From Roseinatronobacter domitianus (GTDB lineage Bacteria > Pseudomonadota > Alphaproteobacteria > Rhodobacterales > Rhodobacteraceae), in the NCBI RefSeq assembly GCF_023336755.1, contig NZ_JALZWP010000012.1, forward strand, positions 1 through 64,000: DNA of 64,000 nt. Reading direction: 5' to 3'. The stretch's first letter is position 1, and the number at the start of each line of letters is the position of its first letter. Below the pieces are notes generated by a model, which saw only the letters and a program-made list of their open reading frames with translations, was not told the DNA's origin and searched no databases. This document shows, piece after piece, positions 8,193 to 16,128 of this stretch. The translations under genes and the position numbers were made by a program.

Positions 8193-8902
8193 GTGTGAGT
8201 GACACAGACCTCGATCGTTTGGCGGACCAACTCCTCGGCCTCTCCGGGGCGGAGGTGGCGGCCGTTATCCGTGACGCGCGCACCCGAGCCCGGGCGTCTG
8301 AGCGTGAGCTGACGCTCACGGACCTCCAGGCCGCAGCTGACGCGGTCCAGCCGACTCCGGACCAAGATCTGCTCTGGCGCGTTTGCGTCCATGAAGCCGG
8401 ACATGTGGTTGCCGGGCACCTGCTGAGACTACCGCCAGCGACGTCGGCCCGAGTCACGCCGCGCGGAGGCGAGGTTCTACGCGCCCACCTGCCGCACATG
8501 ACGGACCGGACCGTTCGTGACGTGATGTGCGCTGTACTCGCGGGGCGTGCCGCTGAAGCGCTCTTTTTCGGGGACATCTCGTCAGGTGGTGGTGAGGGTA
8601 TGGGCAGTGATCTCGCCCAGGCGACCGAGCTCGCCACTAGGTTCGAGGCGGGGTTCGGATTCGGCGAGACCCTTGCTTGGATTCCGCCGGACACCCCTGT
8701 TCCTTTGCTCCCGGAAAACCTCCGGACGCGGGTCGAAGCCGCGCTTCAGGACGCGAACCGGACCGTTCACGGGCTGCTGGAGGGGCAGCAGGACCTCATT
8801 CGGCGCGTCGCGACCAGCCTTTCAGAGCGGCGCGAGCTGGACGCCGACGAGATCGCAGCGCTGTTCACCGGATCCGGTGAACCATGCGGGGAGAGCGCGT
8901 GA
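8189..8902 (+). CDS. M41 (FtsH-type) zinc metallopeptidase as a separate protein
   Basis: This 237-residue protein begins with an AAA lid-like region (LSGAEVAAVIRDARTRA, as in FtsH GADLANL). It then has the zinc-binding HEAGH at residues 68-72 and GSDLAQATELA with Asp141 as the third ligand, in the FtsH order. There is no ATPase domain; that is the upstream gene, whose stop overlaps this start. It should form a hexamer with the ATPase and degrade unfolded proteins in the cytoplasm. Separate M41 and AAA chains are unusual, since FtsH is normally one membrane-anchored chain. Confidence 0.8.
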   Translation: MSVSDTDLDRLADQLLGLSGAEVAAVIRDARTRARASERELTLTDLQAAADAVQPTPDQDLLWRVCVHEAGHVVAGHLLRLPPATSARVTPRGGEVLRAHLPHMTDRTVRDVMCAVLAGRAAEALFFGDISSGGGEGMGSDLAQATELATRFEAGFGFGETLAWIPPDTPVPLLPENLRTRVEAALQDANRTVHGLLEGQQDLIRRVATSLSERRELDADEIAALFTGSGEPCGESA

Positions 8903-9408
8903 TGTGGGAAGAAAACATGGACCCTAGGTGCCCACTTCTGGATGAGCTGATCACAGTCCGCGCGCTGCTCGGGGAGGATCCGGGGGAGTGGGGTTCGGTC
9001 AAGCTGACGCTCAGCCCGTGCCTCCGTCTGTTGTTCGCCGGCTATGCGCAGGACCAGGCCGACCAAGGCCGGGGAGCGGCCCGGCTCATAGACCTCATCT
9101 CGCACCTGGAACACCTCAGCACCGCGCAGCCCAGGGCAGAGGAGCTTCGGGATGCCCCTCTTCTGGATGAGTGGTCTGCTGGTGTTGGGGGTGACGGCTG
9201 CGCGCGGCTTTTCGGCCGGGTTACCGGACATCCTTTGCTACGCGAAAGGGCACGGATCTACACTTCACCCTACCTCCAAGTCGATCCACAGTCGGGGTGG
9301 GCCCGGACCTGGAGCCGGTTCTATCGGCTCGGTCGGCATGATCGGCGGTTCCTCGCGGAGATGATCATGGACGGTGCCGTTGGGCCCACAGAACCGATCA
9401 AGCTTTGA
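8902..9408 (+). CDS. hypothetical protein of the AAA/M41 cassette
   Basis: This 168-residue protein has no recognised family. It is mostly helical-looking, with WARTWSRFYRLGRHDRRFLAEM near the C-terminus. The ATG at 8902 overlaps the peptidase stop (TGATG) and has GGGGAGA upstream; an in-frame ATG six codons earlier is possible. The tight coupling argues for a shared function with the protease pair, for example adaptor, sensor or protected partner. Confidence 0.65.
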   Translation: MWEENMDPRCPLLDELITVRALLGEDPGEWGSVKLTLSPCLRLLFAGYAQDQADQGRGAARLIDLISHLEHLSTAQPRAEELRDAPLLDEWSAGVGGDGCARLFGRVTGHPLLRERARIYTSPYLQVDPQSGWARTWSRFYRLGRHDRRFLAEMIMDGAVGPTEPIKL

Positions 9409-9410
9409 CA

Positions 9411-10229
9411 ATGGGGGCTGCATATGTCGTTGGCGCTGATGAGTTGCAAAAAATCCGGGCTCACCTCAAGAAAATTCTGCCTATACGAATACTACTCCCA
9501 GACCCAATCAACGAAAACGACATTATGACCGTTTCAGGGATCTACGCCTTTCTTAAGCGAGGCCGGGTATGGGCGCACCTATACCTCGGAAAGTCCTTCG
9601 AGCGCCTTGGTCCCCGTGCCAGCGAACAGCTTCATCTGCGCCAGTGGGCGACCCACCTTCTGTTGTTTCCCCTGCCAGGCCTCCGACCCGAAACGCTTAC
9701 CGTGATTGAAAAACGACTTCTTCGGATATGTGCGAGGAAGTTTTTTTGGGCGTATTTGGATAACGAACGTGATCTTTCCGCGCCACACCCAGACCCATTC
9801 CTGAAAGGGGGAATATATCCGGACCTGGATGATCTCGTTTTAAAGATCGCTGGCACTGTCCTTACAGGGCTCGAGCCCTCGTGGGAGCGCCGCAAGAAAC
9901 TGTCCCCAACGCACACTCTCAGAACGCCGAACGGCGACACTTACGGTATGGCTTCACGACAAGGTGGATGGACGTATCTGCTGCCCGGGTCCCGATTACC
10001 ATCTCGTTTTCCGAACTACCGGGCGATCAAAAAGGACCCTGCCGCGCTTGAAAGACTCGAGGGATTCTACCGCCGCGGTGAGATCGCCTGGCGTCCGAGA
10101 AGAGGAAGTCGGCAGGCGGGGTTTGTTGTCACGGAACCGGTCCTGTTCAAGAAGATAAGCTCAGCCGCACGGATGCTCTATGTGGGCGAGAAGGTTACCG
10201 AAGAGTGGGAGCTCATAACGCCCAAGTAG
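9411..10229 (+). CDS. GIY-YIG-like nuclease with DUF4357-like C-terminus
   Basis: This 272-residue protein contains SGIYAFL followed by HLYLGKSFERLGPR and, further on, IEKRLLRICAR. This is a plausible GIY...YLG, Arg and Glu layout of GIY-YIG nucleases. The C-terminal part has the repeated motif ending SSAARMLYVG...WELI, like DUF4357 domains often found behind such nucleases. The ATG at 9411 is two bases after the previous stop; a TTG at 9405 would overlap it. It would cut DNA. Its place as last gene of the AAA/M41 cassette suggests a nuclease effector. The assignment rests on short motifs. Confidence 0.5.
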   Translation: MGAAYVVGADELQKIRAHLKKILPIRILLPDPINENDIMTVSGIYAFLKRGRVWAHLYLGKSFERLGPRASEQLHLRQWATHLLLFPLPGLRPETLTVIEKRLLRICARKFFWAYLDNERDLSAPHPDPFLKGGIYPDLDDLVLKIAGTVLTGLEPSWERRKKLSPTHTLRTPNGDTYGMASRQGGWTYLLPGSRLPSRFPNYRAIKKDPAALERLEGFYRRGEIAWRPRRGSRQAGFVVTEPVLFKKISSAARMLYVGEKVTEEWELITPK

Positions 10230-10268
10230 GACACATGAAAATGGGACAATCGGATGCCAGAATGACAG

Positions 10269-10640
10269 ATGTTCTCAGGGATACCCGTCCCGTACGCGTT
10301 ATGCAGTAATTTGAGCGTCGACTATGTCGCCGCGCTGGCCCGGTTCCCGGAAATCAGCCCCGCGTTCCGGGTCCTCTCATGTTTTGTCGGCTGCATGAAG
10401 CCGGACCGCCGCATCTATGAGCTGGTGCTTGAGGCCGCAGGCGTACCAGCGGCCCGCATCCTGTTCGTCGGCGACACTCCAGCCGCTGATCTAGAGGGAC
10501 CAATCCGCGCTGGCATGCGGGCTGTTCATATCGATGCGTTTCTGAATTCCTTCGCTGAGAGAGACAGGCGCGATGACTTTGGGGACGCTTTCCGTGCGGC
10601 ACGGGGCACAGTATCTCGCGATTTGGACATAGAAAGCTGA
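10269..10640 (+). pseudogene. HAD-superfamily hydrolase, N-terminally truncated
   Basis: The frame encodes the later HAD motifs: ALCSN (motif II), CMKPDRRIYE (motif III Lys) and ILFVGDTPAADLEG (motif IV), then AGMRAVHID. Motif I, the DxD nucleophile, is absent and is not found in the 39 bases after the preceding gene. The gene was probably cut when the upstream cassette arrived. It is unlikely to be active. Confidence 0.7.
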
Positions 10641-10652
10641 TCCGTGGAGGAA

Positions 10653-10680
10653 ATGGTACGAATGCGAAAAACCGTACCAT
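10653..10680. promoter_or_regulatory. KfrA-type operator 1
   Basis: Dyad ATGGTAC-N14-GTACCAT, matching those at 11225-11252 and 11281-11307. It lies downstream of the KfrA-like gene, just after the HAD remnant. Confidence 0.6.
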
Positions 10681-10759
10681 TACGATTTCCGGACCCGCCC
10701 CAGCACCGCTCGGGAGCCGTCAGGGTTTTCTAGCCGCCAGGCTCGGATCGCCGCAGGAT

Positions 10760-10781
10760 TTCACGCCCTAGTGGGCGTGAA
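10760..10781. terminator. possible bidirectional hairpin terminator
   Basis: TTCACGCCC and GGGCGTGAA form a perfect 9-bp stem with a 4-base loop between the convergent HAD remnant and KfrA-like gene. There is no strong T-run, so termination is an inference. Confidence 0.4.
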
Positions 10782-10801
10782 GCACCACATAAGTCAGCCC
10801 C

Positions 10802-11224
10802 TTATAGGCTGGATGAACGTTTCGACACACCCCTGTTGGGGCGAGCGAGTTTAGCCTCAAGCCGATCGATCTTGTTCAAGCTGTCAGACAAGAGTGTGTG
10901 GAGATGGGCGATTTCCTCGTCCGCGTAATACGCGCTGAGAGCCGCCTCGGTCTGCATCTCACGTATCCGCTCAGCAACCCGATCTACGATTTGGGACCAG
11001 AGGCGTACCCCGAACGCGCCGGCTTCTTCTTTCACGTCTTCCGGCATATCGAGCGCCACTTCGGCAAGCAGATGAGCGCGTTGCGCATGCCAGGTCTGAA
11101 GTGCTTTCCGGATATCACGTTTTGAGCCACGGCCACGGCGGTCGAGGATAGCGTCGTAAGTCAGCCGTTCGCCGGCGGCGTGCATATCGGCGCAAAGGGC
11201 GAGGAGCTCGTCATGTACAGCCAA
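10802..11224 (-). CDS. KfrA-like plasmid DNA-binding protein
   Basis: This 140-residue protein has near its N-terminus AAGERLTYDAILDRRGRGSK followed by DIRKALQTWHAQR. This corresponds to the KfrA N-terminal DNA-binding domain (compare GxxPTxxxVRxxLGxGSxxTI...LxxW). The rest is helical and ends in a short coiled-coil-like stretch (LHTLLSDSLNKIDRLEAKL), shorter than classical KfrA. The chosen start is TTG at 11224, with a strong AAGGAG six bases upstream; a TTG at 11266 is the alternative. The ribosome site lies inside an ATGGTAC dyad, so binding would block translation and transcription: autorepression. Confidence 0.75.
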   Translation of the reverse strand: MAVHDELLALCADMHAAGERLTYDAILDRRGRGSKRDIRKALQTWHAQRAHLLAEVALDMPEDVKEEAGAFGVRLWSQIVDRVAERIREMQTEAALSAYYADEEIAHLHTLLSDSLNKIDRLEAKLARPNRGVSKRSSSL

Positions 11225-11252
11225 TTGGTACTCCTTAATTTTGAAGTACCAT
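11225..11252. promoter_or_regulatory. KfrA-type operator 2, covering the ribosome site
   Basis: TTGGTAC-N14-GTACCAT ends at the base before the chosen TTG start of the KfrA-like gene and contains its AAGGAG (minus strand). It is a strong candidate autoregulatory site. Confidence 0.65.
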
Positions 11253-11280
11253 TCCGTTTTTCGCAAGCTCGGTCAAGCGG

Positions 11281-11307
11281 ATGGTACTCCATCAGAAACC
11301 GTACCAT
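11281..11307. promoter_or_regulatory. KfrA-type operator 3
   Basis: ATGGTAC-N13-GTACCAT, about 60 bases upstream of the KfrA-like start. It has the same arms as operators 1 and 2 with one base less spacer. Confidence 0.65.
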
Positions 11308-11359
11308 GTCCGTAAACGCGACGTCGAGGACCTATGCGGCGAGGCTTGACGGCTGCGTA

Positions 11360-11395
11360 CAGATACGGAAAAAGTTAAGAACGGTCAGGGACGAA
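11360..11395 (+). repeat. left 36-bp terminal inverted repeat
   Basis: It begins CAGATACGGAAAAAGTTAAG and ends CAGGGACGAA. Its exact reverse complement is at 17589-17624. The inner word GTTAARAACGG recurs next to the right copy (about 17560), as expected for recombinase half-sites. Confidence 0.9.
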
Positions 11396-11470
11396 ATCGA
11401 GGTTGTCGCTCCGGCGTCAGGCTTGGCTGATTGCCGTCCGGCCGTGGAACGGGCCGGCTGAACGCATGGC

Positions 11471-12229
11471 TTAGAAGTCTTCGTCGAAGTCGTGGTCATA
11501 TCCCCTGAGATCGCGAACCTTCCTCGCGAGGATCTCTATTTCTTCCTGATGTTCTCTGACCCTGTTACGTAGGCCCTCAAGTTCTGGCTCATGCTGTGCT
11601 GTCGCGGCATCCCAGCCTGCCTTCCATGCCTGATGGAATAAGGTTGAGACCTTCTTCTGGAGAGCTTGAGGTGGTCCTGATGTTTCATCCTGCCCTGACG
11701 CGTTGTCTCTAGGCTGTTCTGGGGCGTCGGCCCCAACATCATCCGGAGCTTTGGGTGATCCGGAAGTTTTTTTGCGCGTCTCCCATGCCACCTGCCGAGG
11801 ACTCTTCATCTCAGGGCGGCTTTCGAGGGCTTCGTCGTATCGTTTTTTCAGATCCACATAGGGGACCGGGCTTGGTCCTACAGCGTCTGCTAAGGCCTTC
11901 AGACCTTCCTGTGCATCAATTCGATACAGTCGTTCTGCAACCTCGATCGAAGAGATTTTCGGCGCTTCTGCGCCGCCCTGTTCGAGATCTCCTGGAGCAT
12001 GTGTATGTAGGAACGCATATGCGCGTCTGACTTTGTAGAGGTGTCCCGCCGAGATGGGCGCACCAAGTTCCGTCAGCTTATCCCGGAGCACATCTTGCCA
12101 GGGCCGTCCGGATGCATCGCCCCGGGAGTAAGCTTCCAGCTCAAACAAGAGTCGACCGATTGTCACCCAGTTCTTGGCCTGCTCCTGAGTTAAGTTACGA
12201 AGGGAGTGCTCCGGCGGTGCTGGCAGCAT
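11471..12229 (-). CDS. hypothetical protein with C-terminal coiled coil
   Basis: This 252-residue protein has an N-terminal helical domain (LTQEQAKNWVTIGRLLFELE, then GAPISAGHLYKVRRAYAFL), a charged low-complexity middle (about 150-200) and a heptad-like C-terminus (LEGLRNRVREHQEEIEILAR). No family is recognised. The ATG at 12229 has AAGAGGA upstream; an ATG 21 codons earlier is less likely. It is transcribed away from the recombinase genes and is probably cargo or a regulator of the element. Confidence 0.6.
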   Translation of the reverse strand: MLPAPPEHSLRNLTQEQAKNWVTIGRLLFELEAYSRGDASGRPWQDVLRDKLTELGAPISAGHLYKVRRAYAFLHTHAPGDLEQGGAEAPKISSIEVAERLYRIDAQEGLKALADAVGPSPVPYVDLKKRYDEALESRPEMKSPRQVAWETRKKTSGSPKAPDDVGADAPEQPRDNASGQDETSGPPQALQKKVSTLFHQAWKAGWDAATAQHEPELEGLRNRVREHQEEIEILARKVRDLRGYDHDFDEDF

Positions 12230-12254
12230 GGTGCAGTCCTCTTTTTTGGATGAG

Positions 12255-12263
12255 TTATCCACA
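12255..12263. promoter_or_regulatory. isolated DnaA box
   Basis: TTATCCACA, a perfect consensus, lies just upstream of the leftward hypothetical gene. A single site may be chance. No iterons are nearby. Confidence 0.3.
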
Positions 12264-12478
12264 TACAGCTTCGGTGACGTCCCGACAATCAAAACCTTGT
12301 GGCGCGCGTTGTTTGCGGGCTCGCGTGGTGAAGAAAAAGTGAGAGATGGGAAGAATGGATACTTGATCTAATGCTAATTTAAGTTTAGATGAGTCATCCA
12401 AGATAGACTTGGAGAGCTCAACGGCGCCCTGCAGGGTCGCTGTGATGCAGCCACCTAGACACAAGAAGGAGAAGGCCT

Positions 12479-13384
12479 TTGAATGTTATCGCCGACAGCA
12501 TGGCTGTCATCACCACTTTGTACCAAACTGGTGCTCTCGGGATCGGAGAAATGCGTGCGACGCTTGAGCTTCGCATCGAAGAAGACGGGACTGTGACCCT
12601 GGTTGCGAGAGACCAGCATCATACTGAGCTCAGCACGTTCAGCGAAGCACACGGTCTCACCTTGACGGCTGGAACCCTGCTTTGCCGGGACCAGGCCGTC
12701 ATCGCCGATATCGACAAGGTCTCTGACCTGGCCAGGCAGCTCGAGCCGCTCGTTGCGCGTGTTCTGCCTGGGCGGGACAGCTACTGGGACGGCTCGAACT
12801 GGATCGGCCGTCTTGAAGAGGACGCATGGGCTGCGTGGACCGAAATCACTGCCTTCTTCGAAGAACTCGAGGCCGAGCGGTGGACCACTGACGCGGCCGT
12901 CTGGGATGCGGAGGATTACATTTCCTATGGGCATGATGTCACCTCCCAGACGACGGATGCGGAGTTGAACCAGCTCGCGGCGGAATATGTCGCGGAAGCC
13001 GAAAGAGAAAATATTTACTTTCTCTACGGGTCGCATGGCGAGGGGCCCGAGGCCATGTGTGAAATTCTCTTCGAGATGCGTAAAGCGCTCAGGGCTGACG
13101 ACGAGGAGGACTGGGGCGAGGAGTATCAGGACCTCAAGGGTGTCATCAGTAACGCCGCACAGGCTTTCCTTGCCTCTGATGATGATGCTGAAAGTGGCGC
13201 TGTCGCCTTTCATGTGGGGAAGTGCCACGACGAAGTCTGGCAGGCCGTATTCACTCGTGGCCCTTCCTTGGAACTGGGTATGACCCGCATCGCGACTGGG
13301 GCGCAGGCTGAGGAGTTTCTCCGCGACCCTTCCACCGCGGCCCACATCGTTTTCAACTGCTGGGACGAAGACTGGACCGAATAA
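12479..13384 (+). CDS. acidic hypothetical protein (cargo of the 6.3-kb element)
   Basis: This 301-residue, strongly acidic protein (many DEE/EED runs, such as ADDEEDWGEEYQD) is rich in Trp, with no signal peptide or membrane segment. No family is recognised. The start is a TTG at 12479 preceded by AAGGAG seven bases upstream; an ATG seven codons later is possible. Acidity of this degree is seen in DNA-mimic and anti-restriction proteins, but nothing here proves such a role. The next gene is similar in character. Confidence 0.6.
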   Translation: MNVIADSMAVITTLYQTGALGIGEMRATLELRIEEDGTVTLVARDQHHTELSTFSEAHGLTLTAGTLLCRDQAVIADIDKVSDLARQLEPLVARVLPGRDSYWDGSNWIGRLEEDAWAAWTEITAFFEELEAERWTTDAAVWDAEDYISYGHDVTSQTTDAELNQLAAEYVAEAERENIYFLYGSHGEGPEAMCEILFEMRKALRADDEEDWGEEYQDLKGVISNAAQAFLASDDDAESGAVAFHVGKCHDEVWQAVFTRGPSLELGMTRIATGAQAEEFLRDPSTAAHIVFNCWDEDWTE

Positions 13385-13475
13385 CCACCCGAAGCATTCG
13401 AGGGTGCGGTTGGGTTCTGAGCTACCCATCCTCGAGGGGGTGAACCTTCAACTTAAACACAAAACGGAACGGAAT

Positions 13476-13880
13476 ATGGCTCTCAGGATCGAAAAAGTCG
13501 TGGCGGATCACATCGATGAGTACGCAACCCGCGAGGAATTCCACGAGGATTATGCGGGAGTTGCTATGGATGGGCTCGACGACCCGACCCACTACGACGC
13601 TGTGCTTATCAGACGCAATGCGGAGAATGGCCTCGTCACCTTCGTCGCGACACATGGCTTCTGGCGTGAAATACCTGAAGAGGGAGAGGCTGAGGTTGAG
13701 AAGCTCAGAGTCTACGAGGTTGAGTTTTCCCACTGGACGGACGAACCGCTTGGCGAACTTGCACTTTTGGCCAGTTTTGCGGCTCTGGACGCCGAGCACG
13801 GCTACGATCGCGCGATGTTCGGCGGCAGTCTTGTCAAGGATTATGAGACAGCCCTGAACGCGTGGAAGAAGGATTTGTGA
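13476..13880 (+). CDS. small acidic hypothetical protein
   Basis: This 134-residue acidic protein starts MALRIEKVVADHIDEY and has alternating strands (LVTFVATHGFW, KLRVYEVEFSHW) in its middle. It lies 92 bases after the 12479-13384 gene in the same direction and shares its Glu/Asp/Trp-rich composition, so the two are probably co-transcribed. A GTG start 24 codons upstream is possible but has no better ribosome site. No family is recognised. Confidence 0.55.
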   Translation: MALRIEKVVADHIDEYATREEFHEDYAGVAMDGLDDPTHYDAVLIRRNAENGLVTFVATHGFWREIPEEGEAEVEKLRVYEVEFSHWTDEPLGELALLASFAALDAEHGYDRAMFGGSLVKDYETALNAWKKDL

Positions 13881-13985
13881 AAAACTATTTCCTAACAGAT
13901 ACTTATATGTGGAAAACCCCAGATCTTCGGATGATTTTTTCGCCCACCTAGACTACTCTAAAGGAAGGAGACACGGAGTAGGAAC

Positions 13986-14210
13986 ATGACTGAATACCAC
14001 AGTATCGAGGCGATCGCAGATCGCTTCAAGCGCAACCCGCGTACGATCCGCGACTGGATCAACCACGGCTGCAAGACCCCGGACGGCACGATCCGGCTCC
14101 AGGCCGCAAAGCTGGGAAAATCATGGGTCGTGAAGCGCGACTGGCTCGAGTTCTTCGAATTCCAGATCAAGCCGCGCCCGGTGTTGGAAGAACTGGACCT
14201 CGATGAATAA
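13986..14210 (+). CDS. small HTH protein (excisionase-like)
   Basis: This 74-residue protein has EAIADRFKRNPRTIRDWINHG followed by GKSWVVKRDWLEFF, a winged-helix/excisionase pattern. The ATG follows AAGGAAGGAG-type sequence. Its stop overlaps the first recombinase start by eight bases, so it is coupled to it and most likely serves as directionality factor or repressor for the recombinases. Confidence 0.75.
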   Translation: MTEYHSIEAIADRFKRNPRTIRDWINHGCKTPDGTIRLQAAKLGKSWVVKRDWLEFFEFQIKPRPVLEELDLDE

Positions 14211-16128
14211 GCGCGTTGTGACCACCCAGACGGAGACCTATCAGGCCGTCGCAGACCGCCTGACCACGGCTTGGCCTGCGGGGACCCCGGAGGCCAAGAA
14301 GGGCGCGCGGATCGCCCGCCGTATTCTCTGGGTGTGCCGTCAGGCAAACTGGGTTCCTGAGACGACCGTGGCCTCGCACCAGGCGGTGACGAAATTTTTT
14401 GATACGCACACGCCCGCCACGTTCGGGGTGACGCCCGGCACCTACGCGGTTTACCGCTCCGAGGTCCTTTCCGTTCTGAAACCCCAACCGGTCCGGAAGG
14501 GGCGGTACATCCTCCAGATGACGGGTGTTTACCGCGAGGTCCATGACCGGACTGTGGATTCCGGCATGCCCGAGGCGTTCCGGTGGCGCTGCTCGCCTCT
14601 GCTCTGGTATCTCCACGATCACGGGATCGCGCCGCCTGATATCAGCGTTGACACGCTGATGGAGTACTATCAGTTCAGTCTTGACGTGGAACAGCTGGCG
14701 GAGGAGCGAGCCCGCCGCCGCGCACAAGACGCCGCCAAGTATATCTCTTTGATGGCGAGCGACCCGGACTTCGGAGAGTTTGGGTTCTGCCCGGTGGAGA
14801 TCACGTTTCCCAACAGGTCGATCAAGTATAATGTCCCGCGCGACATCGCCGACGCCCTCCTCAAGGAATACGACAACCGCGTGGTCCTCTGGGCACGGGG
14901 CGAGGTGTCCAACAAGGGCGAGACGTGGGCTGAGTACATCGCGCGCCTTGATGCGGCCGAGACACCAGCCTCGACCTCTGACAAGAAGCGGGCCTGGAAG
15001 GCCCGTCAGGCATACCAGGATACCATGGCGAAGGGAGAACAGGTTTCCCGGGCGCCGGCAAAGGGCTTCATGCCGGAGAGCCGCAGATGGAAGCCGGCGA
15101 CGGTCCGGAGCCGCCGTGACCACTGCGCAACCTGCGCGAAGGTGATGTACGAGGCGGGACAGTTTCACATCGAAACGGTCGAAGAGCTGACGGACCCCGA
15201 AATCGTCGAAGCCATCGCGAAACGGCTGGATGCGCGCAAGCCCAAAGATAACCCCCAGTCGTCCTACACCAGCGGTATCCTCTCGTTTATTTCAACCCTG
15301 GCGAAGGATTTCGTGCAACGCCCCCCGGACGATCTGGAGAAGATCGGAAAGGTCAAAACGAAGTACGGGAAGAAGCACGAAGGTATCGCGTTTAAGAACA
15401 AGGAAATACTACGAAAGTTTACGGATGCACGTATTCAGGCACTGATCGATATGCCTGACAGGATTACAGCGCATCTGAACCGGGAGGTGGTGCGCCGTCG
15501 CGAAGCGTATCGGCAGGAGCATGGGGTTCTTCCTCCTCCCGTGGCGGTGTTCGACCAGTCCTTGATCAAGCAGGTCATGCTCGCGCTTGCGGCGCACATC
15601 ATGCTGACGCGGGCCCCACGGCGCTCGAATCTGGCGGGCCTGCGCCTTGAGTGGCTCCGGTGGCGGGACGGGTGCGCGACCCTGGAAGTCCCGGCACCGT
15701 TCGTCAAGTCACGCAAGGTGCAGGATCCCCCGCTGATCATTCCCCTTGATGTCAAGGTGAGCAAACTTCTGGACCAGTACCTAAAGAGCTTGAGGCCAAA
15801 GATGCTCCATCCGGATGATGCCCAGAACCCGTTCCTCTTCCCCTCGCCGCCTCACGCCGGAAAGCAGCGGTTCGGCGGGTTCTATGTCGGCTTGCCGGAT
15901 AGACTTGTGGATCAGGTCCATGAACGGGTCGGGGTGCGCATCCACCCACATCTCTGGCGCCACCTGCTTGGGTGGATCTGGCTTAAGGAAGACCCGGACA
16001 AGTTGCCCGCCGTGCAGAAGCTTCTTGGGCACAAGAGCATCGAAACGACGATCAAATATTACGCGGACATCGACGAGAGCGTGGTCCTGAAGAAGTGGCT
16101 GGAGTATCTGGATGGCAAGAAAACGTAA
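14203..16128 (+). CDS. large tyrosine recombinase
   Basis: This 641-residue protein keeps all catalytic landmarks in the C-terminal third: Arg in RAPRRSNLAGL (about 471-480), Lys in FVKSRK (about 501), HPHLWRH (about 582), LLGHKS (about 607) and the nucleophile in KYYADID (about 619). The N-terminal 450 residues, including a long DNA-binding region, are much larger than in XerC/D. It overlaps the HTH gene upstream and a second recombinase downstream (17 bases). This three-gene overlap is like transposons moved by paired recombinases (Tn554 TnpA/TnpB type). It should act on the 36-bp terminal repeats. Confidence 0.85.
   Translation: MNKRVVTTQTETYQAVADRLTTAWPAGTPEAKKGARIARRILWVCRQANWVPETTVASHQAVTKFFDTHTPATFGVTPGTYAVYRSEVLSVLKPQPVRKGRYILQMTGVYREVHDRTVDSGMPEAFRWRCSPLLWYLHDHGIAPPDISVDTLMEYYQFSLDVEQLAEERARRRAQDAAKYISLMASDPDFGEFGFCPVEITFPNRSIKYNVPRDIADALLKEYDNRVVLWARGEVSNKGETWAEYIARLDAAETPASTSDKKRAWKARQAYQDTMAKGEQVSRAPAKGFMPESRRWKPATVRSRRDHCATCAKVMYEAGQFHIETVEELTDPEIVEAIAKRLDARKPKDNPQSSYTSGILSFISTLAKDFVQRPPDDLEKIGKVKTKYGKKHEGIAFKNKEILRKFTDARIQALIDMPDRITAHLNREVVRRREAYRQEHGVLPPPVAVFDQSLIKQVMLALAAHIMLTRAPRRSNLAGLRLEWLRWRDGCATLEVPAPFVKSRKVQDPPLIIPLDVKVSKLLDQYLKSLRPKMLHPDDAQNPFLFPSPPHAGKQRFGGFYVGLPDRLVDQVHERVGVRIHPHLWRHLLGWIWLKEDPDKLPAVQKLLGHKSIETTIKYYADIDESVVLKKWLEYLDGKKT

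Noticed and set aside
14167-15168. 333-codon minus frame opposite the 641-residue recombinase
   Set aside because: Arg/His/Leu-rich shadow; the plus strand has all recombinase motifs.
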